Source of the DNA: Trinickia diaoshuihuensis
Lineage (GTDB): Bacteria > Pseudomonadota > Gammaproteobacteria > Burkholderiales > Burkholderiaceae
Length of the DNA stretch: 64,000 bases
Assembly (NCBI RefSeq): GCF_003390925.1
Contig: NZ_QUBS01000025.1
Coordinates: 1 to 64,000, forward strand
Reading direction: 5' to 3'
The notes beneath the pieces were generated by a model. It saw only the letters and a program-made list of their open reading frames with translations, was not told the origin of the DNA and did no database searches. Position numbers and translations under genes: made by a program. Positions within the stretch are counted from its first letter, which is position 1, and every line of letters begins with the position of its first letter. This document shows, one piece after another, positions 24,157-34,700 of the stretch.

Positions 24157-25173
24157 ATGATGACCGCCACGCCGCGCAGCTTGATTCAATGTACCGTCGA
24201 TTTCGACGCCCCGGGGTTCCAGACCGGAACGCTGAACGTACCTTACTCGCACGACCGGTCCGCGTATGGACATATTCCGATTCCAATCGCGGTATTGAAC
24301 GGGTCGCCGGGACCGACCGTGCTGCTCACCGGCGGCAACCACGGAGACGAATTCGAAGGGCCGCTTGCGTTGATGAAGTTGCTTCAAACGCTGCCGCGGC
24401 AATCGATTCGCGGACGCTTGATCGTCATTCCGGCGCTGAATTTCCCCGCGTTTCTGAAGGGCAGACGGACGTCGCCGATCGATGGGTGCAATCTCAATCG
24501 AATCTTCCCGGGCAACCGCAACGGGACGGTTTCGGAAATGCTCGCGCATTACGTCGATACCGAACTCTTTCCGCTTGCCGATATCGTGGTCGATCTGCAT
24601 GCGGGCGGCGCGTCGTTCAATCACTCGCCGATGGTGCTCGCGGCGTTACCGGCCGATGCGCGCCGTCATGACGAGTACATTCGTCTCATCGATGCCTTTG
24701 GCGCGCCGCATACGATGGTGATGGATTTGCTCGGGGAGGACCGCACGTACGGCGCGGCCGTCGAGCGGCACGGCAAGCTCTTCGTTTGCGGCGAGTTCGG
24801 CGGCTTCGGCACCTGCAATATCGACGGATTGTCGATTGTCGAGCACGGGTTGGCGCGTCTGCTCCATGCGGCGGGGCTGACCGGCGCTGCCGATGTGCCT
24901 GCGAGTAGCGGCACGCGGCTGCTGCGCGTCGAGGGGACGCGGCACTACCTGTTCGCGCCCGAGCACGGCGTGTTCGAGCCGATGTTCAAGCTTGGCGATC
25001 GCGTGCAAGCGGGGCAGGCGGCAGGGCGGATTTTCAATCCGCATGCACCGTGGGAGTCGCCGCGCGTGCTGCACTTCGAAGCGGATGGGATCGTTGTGTG
25101 CATTCGGTCGTTCACGGGAGTAGAGCCCGGTGATTGCATTGCGCTTTGCGCGAGCGATGCCCAATGGTTTTGA
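24157..25173 (+). CDS. succinylglutamate desuccinylase/aspartoacylase-family deacylase (DoeB-like)
   Basis: A 338-residue zinc hydrolase. The first metal motif is GGNHGDEFEG, the second ligand lies in VVDLHAGGASF, and the substrate arginine and asparagine region is NLNRIFPG. A small beta-barrel domain (VFEPMFKLGDRVQAGQAAG) closes the protein. This layout matches the group including N-acetyl-diaminobutyrate deacetylase of ectoine breakdown, but no other ectoine gene is present here, so an N-acyl amino acid substrate is all that can be said. ATG at 24157 follows GAGGAG. The MFS gene follows 42 bases later and may import the substrate. Confidence 0.85.
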   Translation: MMTATPRSLIQCTVDFDAPGFQTGTLNVPYSHDRSAYGHIPIPIAVLNGSPGPTVLLTGGNHGDEFEGPLALMKLLQTLPRQSIRGRLIVIPALNFPAFLKGRRTSPIDGCNLNRIFPGNRNGTVSEMLAHYVDTELFPLADIVVDLHAGGASFNHSPMVLAALPADARRHDEYIRLIDAFGAPHTMVMDLLGEDRTYGAAVERHGKLFVCGEFGGFGTCNIDGLSIVEHGLARLLHAAGLTGAADVPASSGTRLLRVEGTRHYLFAPEHGVFEPMFKLGDRVQAGQAAGRIFNPHAPWESPRVLHFEADGIVVCIRSFTGVEPGDCIALCASDAQWF

Positions 25174-25215
25174 GCGATCGCAAATCAAAGACACAACGAT
25201 GACGGAGACATTTCC

Positions 25216-26604
25216 ATGGCGCGCATTCCCCTCGTTTCGAGCATGACGTTGCAGGCTCCGGTCACGGCGCCTCGCAGCGCCTATGCCGTGCTGATCTTTT
25301 TCCTCTGTTTCGTTTTTTCGTACATCGACCGTCAGATCGTCAGCATCCTGGTGCAGCCGCTCAAAGCGGCGTTGCATTTGTCCGATATGCAGATCGGATT
25401 GCTACAAGGATTGGCGTTTACCGTCTGTTATGCCACGGCCGGCGTCTTCGTCGCGCGGCTCGTCGATCGATCCAATCGAGTGCGATTGATTGCCGTCTGC
25501 GTGGCGATATGGGCGATCTCGACAGCCATGTGCGCGACGGCGCACAGCTTTGGCGAGTTGCTCGTTTGGCGCGCCGGCACCGCCATTGCCGAGGCTGGGC
25601 TCAGCCCGGCGGCGCTTTCGATCTTTAGCGATCTATTCGTGCCGCGCAAGGTGTCACGAGCAACGAGCGTATTCATGCTGGGACCGTATATCGGCGGCGG
25701 GGTGGCGTTGTTGGGGGGCGGCGCATTGCTGGACTGGACGGCACACTCGGGTAGGACGCAGGCGATTGCGGGATACGCGTTCGAACCATGGCAGTTGGCC
25801 TTTGTCGTCGTCGGCTTGCCGGGACTCTTTTTAGCTGCACTCGTGGCGGCTACGATTCGCGAGCCCTCGCGTCGCGGGGATGCTGGGCGTGCAGGGGGTA
25901 GCGACGACGTGCCGAGCATGATGGTCGTGCTACGAGAAATCACTGTTACGCATCGATTTTGCGTGCCTTATTTTCTCGGTTATACGGCGCTTATTTTGTT
26001 GTTTTATGCATACTCCGCCTGGTTTCCGACGCTGCTGATTCGTCAGTTCGGATTGGCGCCGGGCGAGGTGGGCCGCATGGCCGGTCCGGCTTATATGCTG
26101 GGCGGCATGGCCGGGGTGATCAGCGCGGGCTTCCTCGTACGGCGCGCGACCGACGCGAGCGCACTCGAGAAGGCCCTACGCATCGCCATGTTCGCGGCGT
26201 TCGCATTGATTCCCGCGGCGCTGGCGGCGCCTTTGTCGAGCGCCCTGACCGGCGCGCTGATCGCCTACGGGCTTTGCGCGTTCACCGCCAGCATCGTGAT
26301 GGCGTTGGCGCCCGTACCCGTGCAAGTAGCATTACCCAATCGGATGCGCGGCCGGGCGATCGCCATTCTCGTGTTCCTGACCAATACCGTCGCGGGTGGG
26401 CTTGGGCCGCTGGCGGTCGGGGCGATCGCCGACCGGCTCGCGCTAGGGGCACGCGGCCTGGCGATCGGGCTCGCGACAGTGGGGGCGACGGCGGCGCTTG
26501 CGAGTGCGGTGCTTTATTTCGCGGCGACGCGAATGGTATCGGGTGGCTTGTCAGGTGCTCGCCAGCCTAAACGCACGAGTGAGTTACCAGGCGCCGAGGG
26601 TTAA
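25216..26604 (+). CDS. MFS transporter
   Basis: A 462-residue protein with twelve predicted membrane helices and the early signature YIDRQIVSILVQPLKAAL, common to the hexuronate/spinster-like MFS group, and a loop-2 region ARLVDRSNRVRLI. GGAG lies ahead of the ATG. It follows the deacylase closely on the same strand, so the two are probably one operon for uptake and deacylation of an N-acylated compound. It ends four bases from the convergent TolC-like gene. Confidence 0.88.
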   Translation: MARIPLVSSMTLQAPVTAPRSAYAVLIFFLCFVFSYIDRQIVSILVQPLKAALHLSDMQIGLLQGLAFTVCYATAGVFVARLVDRSNRVRLIAVCVAIWAISTAMCATAHSFGELLVWRAGTAIAEAGLSPAALSIFSDLFVPRKVSRATSVFMLGPYIGGGVALLGGGALLDWTAHSGRTQAIAGYAFEPWQLAFVVVGLPGLFLAALVAATIREPSRRGDAGRAGGSDDVPSMMVVLREITVTHRFCVPYFLGYTALILLFYAYSAWFPTLLIRQFGLAPGEVGRMAGPAYMLGGMAGVISAGFLVRRATDASALEKALRIAMFAAFALIPAALAAPLSSALTGALIAYGLCAFTASIVMALAPVPVQVALPNRMRGRAIAILVFLTNTVAGGLGPLAVGAIADRLALGARGLAIGLATVGATAALASAVLYFAATRMVSGGLSGARQPKRTSELPGAEG

Positions 26605-26608
26605 CCGA

Positions 26609-28051
26609 TCATCGACCGGCTAGCTCGTCGATTGTCAGCCGCCCCACCTTCGATGCAAGGTCCAAGCGCGCATAGTTCCAGTCGGCCATTGCTTGAACCT
26701 GCCGCTGCTTTGCATTTGCTAACGCCGTCTGAGTATGAAGCAGCTCGAGAATATTTCCGACGCCCGCCTCGTATCGATGCTGGGCTGCTTCGAACGAACG
26801 CTCGGCAATGGCTAGAAGCTTTGCGCTATTGCTCGCGTTTTCCGAGGATGTCTGCAGGGCGTAGTAGCTGTTCCATACGTCAAGTGCAACATGCTGCCGA
26901 GCGTCTTGCAGCAGGTCCTCCTGCCGTTCCTCTTCGGCGCGTGCTTGGTCGACCTGGTAGTGCCTAGTGAACCCCTCGAACAGCGGAATCGTGACTTGGA
27001 CTCCGACGTAGCTGTCGCGCCCCGTTGCCGGGAAAGTCGGCTGCCCAAGTCCTAGGGTTTGCGGTTGATTGCTGCGGCTGTACTTTGCGATCAAGCTTAC
27101 CGACGGTCGGCCTTGAGCGCGGGTTTGTGCGACTTTTGCTCTTGCCGCTTCGACTTGAGCCTGCGCCGCAAGCACACTGGGGTGCGTCTTTTTCACCTGT
27201 TCGATCAGCGTCTCCACCGCATCGCTAAACTGCGGGCCTTGAGGCGGCGTGAGTGCAGCTTGCGGCATTTCGATGGGCTCCGATGGATCAAAACCCATTT
27301 CCGAAGCGAGAGTGCCGATGGTTGTTTGAGCGTCACCTCGGGCTTTTGCCAAATTGAAGACTGCCTCATCGTGGTCCGTCTGTGCTTGCAACGCGTCGGT
27401 GATGGGCGCCACGCCGCGATCGACGCGAGCCTGTGCCGCAATCATGCTGTCGTGCGTCATGCGTTCTATGTCGCTCGCAACCTGCAACGCCCCTTGTGCA
27501 GCCTGTACGGCGTAATAGTCTTTCGCAACATCATCGAATGCGGTCTGCAGCGTGGCATCTTGAGTTGCCTTCGCGGCAGCCAGTGAGGCGTTGGCATTGC
27601 TCAAAGCGGCAGATCGGCTACCGAAGTCGAACAATACCCAACTGAGCGTGGTCGACTCCGATTGCACGTTTGCGGTCGATTTCGAGCTGAATTGGGGGAG
27701 ACCCGATACATTCGTCTCCGACCTATCGCGCACACCTTGCCAGTTGCCGGATAGCGTGGGCAGGTATGCCGCTCTCGCAATCCCCACCGCAGCAGCTTGC
27801 GCCTTGACGCTTGCCCATGCCTCGCGTGTTTTCGGGCTGTGACATAACGTACGGCCCACAGCTTCGGGCAAGGTGAGCGGCACCCCCAATTGGCCGAAGT
27901 CGCAATAGCTCGGTTGCGCCAACATACCGCCAGCCGGCGTCGGAGCTACGGTTCCCTCCGATAGGAGCGGGTCGAAAGCCAACGCAGGAAGGGTCGGGAG
28001 GAAGGCCAGTATCCCTATTGAAATCGCTTTGCCTGCTCGCTTACCTTTCAT
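26609..28051 (-). CDS. TolC-family outer-membrane channel of the type I secretion system
   Basis: A 480-residue protein with a signal peptide (KGKRAGKAISIGILAFLPTL, cut near ALA) and two OEP repeats typical of TolC (LPEAVGRTLCHSPKTREAWA; GVGNILELLHTQTALANAKQ), with long helical stretches. AGGAG precedes the ATG at 28051, which lies inside the end of the HlyD gene (11-base overlap). It supplies the outer-membrane duct for the secreted repeat protein encoded upstream. Confidence 0.9.
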   Translation of the reverse strand: MKGKRAGKAISIGILAFLPTLPALAFDPLLSEGTVAPTPAGGMLAQPSYCDFGQLGVPLTLPEAVGRTLCHSPKTREAWASVKAQAAAVGIARAAYLPTLSGNWQGVRDRSETNVSGLPQFSSKSTANVQSESTTLSWVLFDFGSRSAALSNANASLAAAKATQDATLQTAFDDVAKDYYAVQAAQGALQVASDIERMTHDSMIAAQARVDRGVAPITDALQAQTDHDEAVFNLAKARGDAQTTIGTLASEMGFDPSEPIEMPQAALTPPQGPQFSDAVETLIEQVKKTHPSVLAAQAQVEAARAKVAQTRAQGRPSVSLIAKYSRSNQPQTLGLGQPTFPATGRDSYVGVQVTIPLFEGFTRHYQVDQARAEEERQEDLLQDARQHVALDVWNSYYALQTSSENASNSAKLLAIAERSFEAAQHRYEAGVGNILELLHTQTALANAKQRQVQAMADWNYARLDLASKVGRLTIDELAGR

Positions 28052-29459
28052 GCAGGCTCTCCTGTATGCCCCCGATAAGCGGACCAAGCAGGTACTGCGC
28101 GACGGTTTGCTTGCCCGTTTTAATTTCTGCCGTCACCGCCATCCCCGGCGTCAGTGCTATCCAGCGCTTGTCAATCCACATTCGGTTCGACTTCAAGCGA
28201 ACGTGGGCTGTAAAAACGAGTCCTTGCTTTTTGTCCTGGACTGCATCGTTGGAAAGCACCGAAACCTCCCCCTCAAGCATGCCGTAACGCGTATAGGGGA
28301 ACGCTTCGATTTTTACAGCGGCGCGTTGGCCAACGCTTACGAAGCCGACGTCTCTATTCTCGACGGTTACCTCTGCCTCGAGAGTGTCGTCAGGCACAAT
28401 TTCCATTAACGACTGTGCCGTGGTCACGACGCCACCTAACGTATGAACTGCCAACTGTTGGACCGTTCCCGCCACCGGCGCGGTAAGGCTCAATAGCGCC
28501 TCGCGGGTTTTCGCCTTCGTTTCGTCGTTACTGTTCTGCGTTAGCGCTTGCGTCGCCTTCTCGAGGGCATCGAGTTGAACACGGCGGAACGATGACGCGA
28601 TTGATTGGATTTGGGCGCGCTGCTCGGCTATACCTGCGGTCAGCTCTCGGGCATGGCTACGCTGGGCGTCCAACTCATGTTCCTGTTCGAGAGCGGTCCG
28701 CTCCTTATCGAGGTAGTCGCTTTCGGCCACATACTTGTCCAAAGACAGCGCTTTGTATGAGTTCGCCTGCTTGCGGGCGAGCGGCGCTGTCGCTTCTAGC
28801 TTTGCGATCTGGTGTCGCGTACCGTCCAGTTCCGCCTCTTGTTTGTAAAGCTCCGCTTGGGCTGCGTTGTACTTGTCCTCGTATTCGTGCCACTCGCCTT
28901 CAGCAAGACGCTGCGCGTCGTCTCTACGGGCATTCGGCGTCCCGCTTTCTACGACGACATGCGGTGCTTTAGATTGCTGTTGCGCTGTAAGCAGCGAACG
29001 CGCGCGATCGACTTGCAGCGCCGCGTCGAGCTTCGCGGCGATGGCCTTGTCTTCATCGGCAGCGGCTTGCGTCGTGTCCAGTTTCATTAACAGTTGCCCG
29101 GCCACTACCCGCTGCCCGTCGTGGACAGATATCTCGCGGACAACCCCCGTTATTGCTGGCTGAATGACTTTGACGCGTGCGTTCGGCGCGAGTTTGCCCT
29201 TAGCAGTGGCTACGATATCGAGGCGAGCGAAAACACAGATGGCCAGCACGATAACCGTGAGGGCGATTATGGCGCGTGCGGCAAAACGAGGTGCCGGATG
29301 AACTGGGGTCTCCATCAGCTCCAAGTGCGCCGGTTGAAAGGCCAGCTCATAGTCTAGCTTGCGAGGGCCGTCGAGTTGATGACGGGCTGCCCACCCGGCC
29401 GACCATACTGCGCTATATCTACGCAGCAAATCAAAAACGGCATTTAAGCGAAGTCGCAC
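28041..29459 (-). CDS. HlyD-family membrane fusion protein of the type I secretion system
   Basis: A 472-residue adaptor with a cytoplasmic N-terminus of about 60 residues, one membrane helix (ARAIIALTVIVLAICVFARL), paired lipoyl-like half domains (VVREISVHDGQRVVAGQLLM and LSLTAPVAGTVQQLAVHTLG) and a long alpha-hairpin coiled coil between them. It bridges the ABC exporter and the outer-membrane channel. GTG at 29459 lies four bases after the ABC gene stop. Confidence 0.9.
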   Translation of the reverse strand: MRLRLNAVFDLLRRYSAVWSAGWAARHQLDGPRKLDYELAFQPAHLELMETPVHPAPRFAARAIIALTVIVLAICVFARLDIVATAKGKLAPNARVKVIQPAITGVVREISVHDGQRVVAGQLLMKLDTTQAAADEDKAIAAKLDAALQVDRARSLLTAQQQSKAPHVVVESGTPNARRDDAQRLAEGEWHEYEDKYNAAQAELYKQEAELDGTRHQIAKLEATAPLARKQANSYKALSLDKYVAESDYLDKERTALEQEHELDAQRSHARELTAGIAEQRAQIQSIASSFRRVQLDALEKATQALTQNSNDETKAKTREALLSLTAPVAGTVQQLAVHTLGGVVTTAQSLMEIVPDDTLEAEVTVENRDVGFVSVGQRAAVKIEAFPYTRYGMLEGEVSVLSNDAVQDKKQGLVFTAHVRLKSNRMWIDKRWIALTPGMAVTAEIKTGKQTVAQYLLGPLIGGIQESLHER

Positions 29460-29463
29460 TATC

Positions 29464-31602
29464 TCACCCGTTTTGTAGCGATACCAGGTGGGCGTAGTAC
29501 CCGCCTTCTGCGATCAATTCGCTATGCGTACCTCGTTCCCGGACTTTCCCCTTGTCCATCGCGATGATTTGGTCTGCGTCGCGTACCGCTGTTAATCGGT
29601 GAGCAATGATGATGACGGTACGACCGTTGCAGATCGCTTTCATATTGTTCTGAATCACCCTCTCGGTTTCGAAGTCGAGTGCGCTCGTTGCCTCGTCGAA
29701 AATCAGAATGCGGGGATTGGTTAGCAAGGCTCGAGCAATCGCTAGCCGTTGCCGCTGTCCGCCGGAGAGATTGCCTCCGTGCTCCTCGACTGGGGTGTCG
29801 TATGCTTGGGGGAGCTCGCATATGAAGTCATGCGCACCCGCCAGCTTTGCCGCGCGCATTACGGCTTCCAGTGGCGCGCCCGGATCGGTCAGTGCGATGT
29901 TTTCGCGAATCGATCGGTTAAATAGCAGATTCTCCTGCAACACCACGCCCACTTGACGACGTAGCCAAGCGGGGTCGGCCAATGCAAGGTCGATGCCATC
30001 GATCCGGACACTTCCCTGTTCAGGCAGGTAAAGGCGTTGCAGCAGCTTCGTTAGTGTGCTTTTTCCCGAGCCGGAGCGTCCCACGATTCCGATCGTTTGA
30101 CCGGCGGCAATCTCTATCGACACGTCATCAAGGACAGGAGGACCATCCGGGCGGTAGCGGAACCGGATGTTTTCAAATCGGATGTCTCCTGTGACGTCGA
30201 GCGGCGTTTGCTTGCTCGTTGCAAGCTCCGTTCTAGTGTTGAGAATATCGCCGAGCCGGCTCATCGAAATTCCGACTTGCTGGAAGTCTTGCCAAAGCTG
30301 CGCAAGACGAAGCACAGGAGATGCGACCCGCTGCGACATCATATTGAATGCAATGAGTTCGCCAACGGTGAGACGGCCGTCGATGACGAATTTGGCTCCG
30401 AGCATTAGCGTAGCGAGGGCGACGAGTTTGCCAACATACTGGATGAGTTGCTGTCCGATGTTTCCGATGTGCGTCACGCGAAACCCGGCGGATACGTAGG
30501 CGCCAAGTTGCATTTCCCACTTTTTAATGAAATGCGGTTCTACGGCCAAGGCCTTCACCGTCTCTACGCCGGAGATCGATTCGACGAGAAAGGATTGGTT
30601 GTCGGCCCCGCGCGCGAACTTCTCGTTCAGACGCCGGCGCAGTGTTGGAACGAGGCCTACTGAAATCGCCGCATAAATCGGTAGCGATGCAGCAACGACG
30701 AGCGTCAGCGCGACGCTATAGATGCACATGACGCCAAGGTAGACCAGAGAAAAGACAAGGTCGATCGCTGCCGTCAGGGCTTGCCCCGTAAGAAAGTTGC
30801 GAATGTTGTCCAACTCGCGCACGCGCGCAACCGTGTCACCCACTCGTCGAGCGGCGAAGTAGGGCAGCGGCAGGGCGATGAGATGGCGGAAAAGCCGAGC
30901 ACCAAGCTCGACGTCGATCCGATTTGTCGTGTGAGAGAGAATGAAGTTACGCAGCCCCGTGAGGAGAACCTCGAAGGTTGAACTCACGAGGAGGGCGATA
31001 CCCACTACGACCAGCGTACTGTACGTGTGGTTGACCAGCACCTTATCCATTACCACCTGGAACATCAGCGGCGAAACAAGGCCGAAAATCTGAACAAAAA
31101 ACGAAATACCGAGCACTTCCAGTAACAGCCGTCGGTATTTGATAATCGCGGGGATAAACCAAGAGAAGTCAAAGCGGGCAAGTTCACCGGCGAGCGAGGC
31201 GCGCGACGCGAATAGAAGCATTTCTCCCGTGGATCGCTCACTCAAGGCCTCTAGCGGTACGACCGTAGGCGTGTTCGAGTTCGCCTCGAGGACCAGCGCC
31301 GTCTTGCCGTCGCTGCGGGCAATGATGAAGTGTCGGCCCCGCTTGTCGAACACGAGCGCGGGGAGCGGCGTGCGGTCTAGACGGTCGATCAGCATTGGCG
31401 AGCGTCTAGCCTTCAGGCCAAGGGAGCGTGCGCTCAAAATGAGCGCGTGGCTATCAAACGGATCGTTGCCTCTGGCGGATGCATGCCGCAGTTGCGTCGA
31501 ATCGGTTGCAATGCCGTGAAACCGAGCTATTACGACAAGGCAGGTCAATGCCGAGTCGGTCTCGCGCCCCGTCGCGAGGGAGGGTGTTTCTGGTGCGTTC
31601 AA
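29464..31602 (-). CDS. type I secretion ABC exporter (HlyB-like, degenerate C39 domain)
   Basis: A 712-residue exporter. The N-terminal C39-like domain (residues about 10-140; ALTCLVVIARFHGI, LPALVFDKRGRHFIIARSDG) lacks a proper peptidase Q/C motif, so it should bind substrate without cleaving it, as HlyB does. Six membrane helices (about 150-430) and an ATPase follow, with Walker A (GIVGRSGSGKSTLTKLL), signature (NLSGGQRQRLAIARAL), Walker B (ILIFDEATSALD) and H-loop (IAHRLTAV). It follows the large secreted protein gene by 108 bases. No GG-type leader cleavage is expected; the cargo should carry a C-terminal signal. Confidence 0.93.
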   Translation of the reverse strand: MNAPETPSLATGRETDSALTCLVVIARFHGIATDSTQLRHASARGNDPFDSHALILSARSLGLKARRSPMLIDRLDRTPLPALVFDKRGRHFIIARSDGKTALVLEANSNTPTVVPLEALSERSTGEMLLFASRASLAGELARFDFSWFIPAIIKYRRLLLEVLGISFFVQIFGLVSPLMFQVVMDKVLVNHTYSTLVVVGIALLVSSTFEVLLTGLRNFILSHTTNRIDVELGARLFRHLIALPLPYFAARRVGDTVARVRELDNIRNFLTGQALTAAIDLVFSLVYLGVMCIYSVALTLVVAASLPIYAAISVGLVPTLRRRLNEKFARGADNQSFLVESISGVETVKALAVEPHFIKKWEMQLGAYVSAGFRVTHIGNIGQQLIQYVGKLVALATLMLGAKFVIDGRLTVGELIAFNMMSQRVASPVLRLAQLWQDFQQVGISMSRLGDILNTRTELATSKQTPLDVTGDIRFENIRFRYRPDGPPVLDDVSIEIAAGQTIGIVGRSGSGKSTLTKLLQRLYLPEQGSVRIDGIDLALADPAWLRRQVGVVLQENLLFNRSIRENIALTDPGAPLEAVMRAAKLAGAHDFICELPQAYDTPVEEHGGNLSGGQRQRLAIARALLTNPRILIFDEATSALDFETERVIQNNMKAICNGRTVIIIAHRLTAVRDADQIIAMDKGKVRERGTHSELIAEGGYYAHLVSLQNG

Positions 31603-31651
31603 TTTGGTTTTTGTTTAAGTAGCTATCGCATTCTCATCAAAGATGCGTACT

Positions 31652-31693
31652 GCTCGCTTCGCCCACGACCGGAGGGTCGCAGGCGAAGCGAGC
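31652..31693. terminator. long hairpin between the secreted protein gene and its exporter genes
   Basis: A perfect 12-bp stem (GCTCGCTTCGCC/GGCGAAGCGAGC) encloses a second small stem (GACC/GGTC). It has no T tract on either strand. It may partly terminate or protect the mRNA, giving more secreted protein than exporter. Confidence 0.5.
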
Positions 31694-31710
31694 ATTCAGC
31701 CCTTCGCTCG

Positions 31711-34700
31711 CTAGTGCGTACTCGCTGCAAGTGGCGTGTCGGGGGCCGTCTGGGCCGACGATGGGACAAAGGTAGCCGCCGACGCGGGCGCGCCATATGC
31801 CGCCATTGCTGCGATCAATTGATCGGTCTGCTGGCCGGCGGTATCAGCGGTTGTGGGCAGGGCAGCCGATGCCACCATCGCTACTGATGCCGTGGCCTGC
31901 GCACTGGGGTCGGCTTCCGATGGCGGGTCAATGGGTGTGCCCGGGTCCGGGTCCGGATTCGGCACAGGATAGGTGTAGACGCCGCCGGGGTCGCCACTTT
32001 GGGGACCTGAAGCGATCGGCACGCCGCTGGATAATCCTCCCGGAGTCGGTAACGTGAACGGAATCAATCCATTTGGGGTAATAGTTCCGAAATTAAAACC
32101 AATGGCCGCTGCGCTAGCAGGCAACACGGCATAGCCCGTTGCGTCAAACCATAGGACAGATTGACCTGGTCCTGTCTGAAATAATTCGATTGGGCCGTAT
32201 TTGGGATCGATGTATTTTTCGTGAAAGCCCCCGTTTTCCCATGGGGTGCGGACATGAAGCTCGTTGTTTTGGTCGATCCAGTCCTGCTCCACGATTGTGG
32301 AGAAGGCGTCAGCGCCCGCATGAACTTCGGTAAAGTAACTGCCGTCAGGATGGACGATCGACACAGTGAGTTGACCACTAGCGTTAACCGATTGCGTGAC
32401 AATGTTGGTTATGTCGCCGGTCCCCAGGACTGCGTAGCCATCGCCTGCGCCGTAAAGGTTCGATGTTATTCCGTTTCCGTACACATTCGCGCCGTCAGAC
32501 GCGCCGGTCGCGGTGATTACTTCGCCGTTGTTATTGCCGTAGGCGTTTGCGATGTCGTTGGCGCCACTTTCACTTGACTGGTCGCCTGCGCCTGCCATGT
32601 ACGTAATGACGGCATCACCGTCCGCGTTTGCTGCATCGGAAGCACCCGTAGCGCTAATGATTTCGCCGTTGTTGCTACCGTACGCGTTCGTCACATCGCC
32701 CGCGCCCATCTCGTTGGAGACGTCGTGTGCGCCTGCCATATTTGTCATAACGGCATTACCGTATGCATTCGCGGCATCGGAAGTGCCAGTCGCGCTAATC
32801 AGTTCTCCGTTGTTGCTGCCGTAGGCGTTGGCGATGTCGCCTGTTCCCATCTCATTGGCGTCGTCGTGTGCCCCAGCCATATTTGTCGTAACCGCATCAC
32901 CGTATGCATTGGCTGCATCGGAAGTGCCGGTGGCACTAATCAGTTCGCCGTTGTTGCTGCCGTAGGCGTTGGCGATATCGCCTGTTCCCATCTCATTGGC
33001 ATCGTCGTGTGCCCCAGCCATATTTGTTGTAACGGCATCACCGTACGCATTGGCTGCATCGGAAGCGCCGGTGGCGCTGATCAGTTCGCCGTTGTTGCTG
33101 CCGTAGGCGTTGGCGATGTCGCTTGTTCCCATCTGGTTGGCGACGTCGTGTGCTCCAGCCATATTTGTGACAATGGCATCACCGTATGCATTAGCTGCGT
33201 CGGAGGTGCCGGTCGCACTAATCAGTTCGCCGTTGTTGCTGCCGTAGGCGTTGGCGATGTCGCCTGTTCCCATCTCGTTGGCGACGTCGTGTGCTCCGGC
33301 CATATTTGTGATAATGGCATCGCCGTATGCATTAGCTGCATCGGAAGTGCCGGTGGCGCTAATCTGTTCACCGTTGTTGCTGCCGTAGGCGTTCGCAATG
33401 TCGCTCGTGCCTTGTGCTGTAACGGTTGCACCACTGCCTGAGATGTTCCCTATATCGCTATTTCCGGTCAGCAATAGCCTGTCGCCGGAACCAGAGTCGG
33501 TTACTGTCGCGCTATTGCCCGATACCGTCGTGAGGTTCGAGGAGCTATTCCCCGGCCCTCCAATCGACATCGTTGCGCTGTCCCCGACGGTCACGACATT
33601 GGATGAACCGTTGAGAGTGGCGCTCGCACCGCTAGAAACGTTAATCGTACTGGTCGACGTGTGCAACTGATCGCCTTGACCATAAATCGCAATCTGATCA
33701 CCACCAATTCCGTTCAATATTACGTTATTGCCGGTGATTGCAAGCGACGCATTAATATTCGCATCAACTACATCGCTAGTTACAATTCCACCGTTCGACG
33801 ATTTGTTCTCTGTGTATGAAACGCTTCCGTCGCCGTTGAAGACGACCGTTTGCTCGGTGGCCGAGCCACCGCCACTCTGAGTAATCGAATTAGTCAGCGT
33901 CGATTGCTGTGTTCCAGACAGATTGCTTGAAAATGTTTGGTTAGTAGCTAAGATTCCATTCGATTCGGTAGTCGTTACTGTTGCATTGAGTTGCTGCAAT
34001 ATTTGGCCATTGGGACCGCTGATGGTAGAATTGTATCCGCCGGTGCTGGTATCGAGCTTAAGCGTTGTGGTTGTCCCGTTTGGCTGAGTGACGACCCACC
34101 GGCTCGTAGGGGAGAGTACGATATTTAGGTCTCCCTGTGCGGTGACATAACTGCCTGCCTGCTGCTGGAACGAGACGCCGCCGGAGAAATTATATTGTGT
34201 AATTCCGTCGCCTAACTGCGCCGAGCTGATTGGTGATTGCGACGTGAAGCCCATAACATTGCCATTCGCATCCACCTGCGGTACCAGGAAGCTATTCGGT
34301 GCAGTGGTATTGATACCGACGCTGGACAATGAGGATTGCAACGAAGCTTGGTCGGCGTTCAGTGTTTGCGCTTGCGAGGCTGCTTGTGCCCACTGCCCTG
34401 ATGTCAGAGTTGTAGAAGAGACGTTACCGGATGCATCGATTTGCCAGCCAGTTGCCGACGCTACCAATTGAATCGCTCCTGCTGCCGCGGATATCACCGT
34501 CAGCGGGATCACCAAAGCTGCTGCCCCCTCGGCCGCGGGGAGGATGATGAAGGCTGTTGCTGCTATACCCGCAGCGGCGCCGGCTAGATTGCTGATGAGC
34601 CCCTCGACGTCGGAGACTTGGACCGGCTTATGGTTATTCACGGCATTCAAGATGTTACTCGCCGAGAGGTACGCGCCAGTGATTCCCAGCGCCGCACCTG

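Noticed and set aside
32425-33411. Regular 141-bp spacing considered as a CRISPR-like or noncoding satellite array
   Set aside because: Units are contiguous, in one reading frame and code for a consistent 47-residue motif; there are no spacers.
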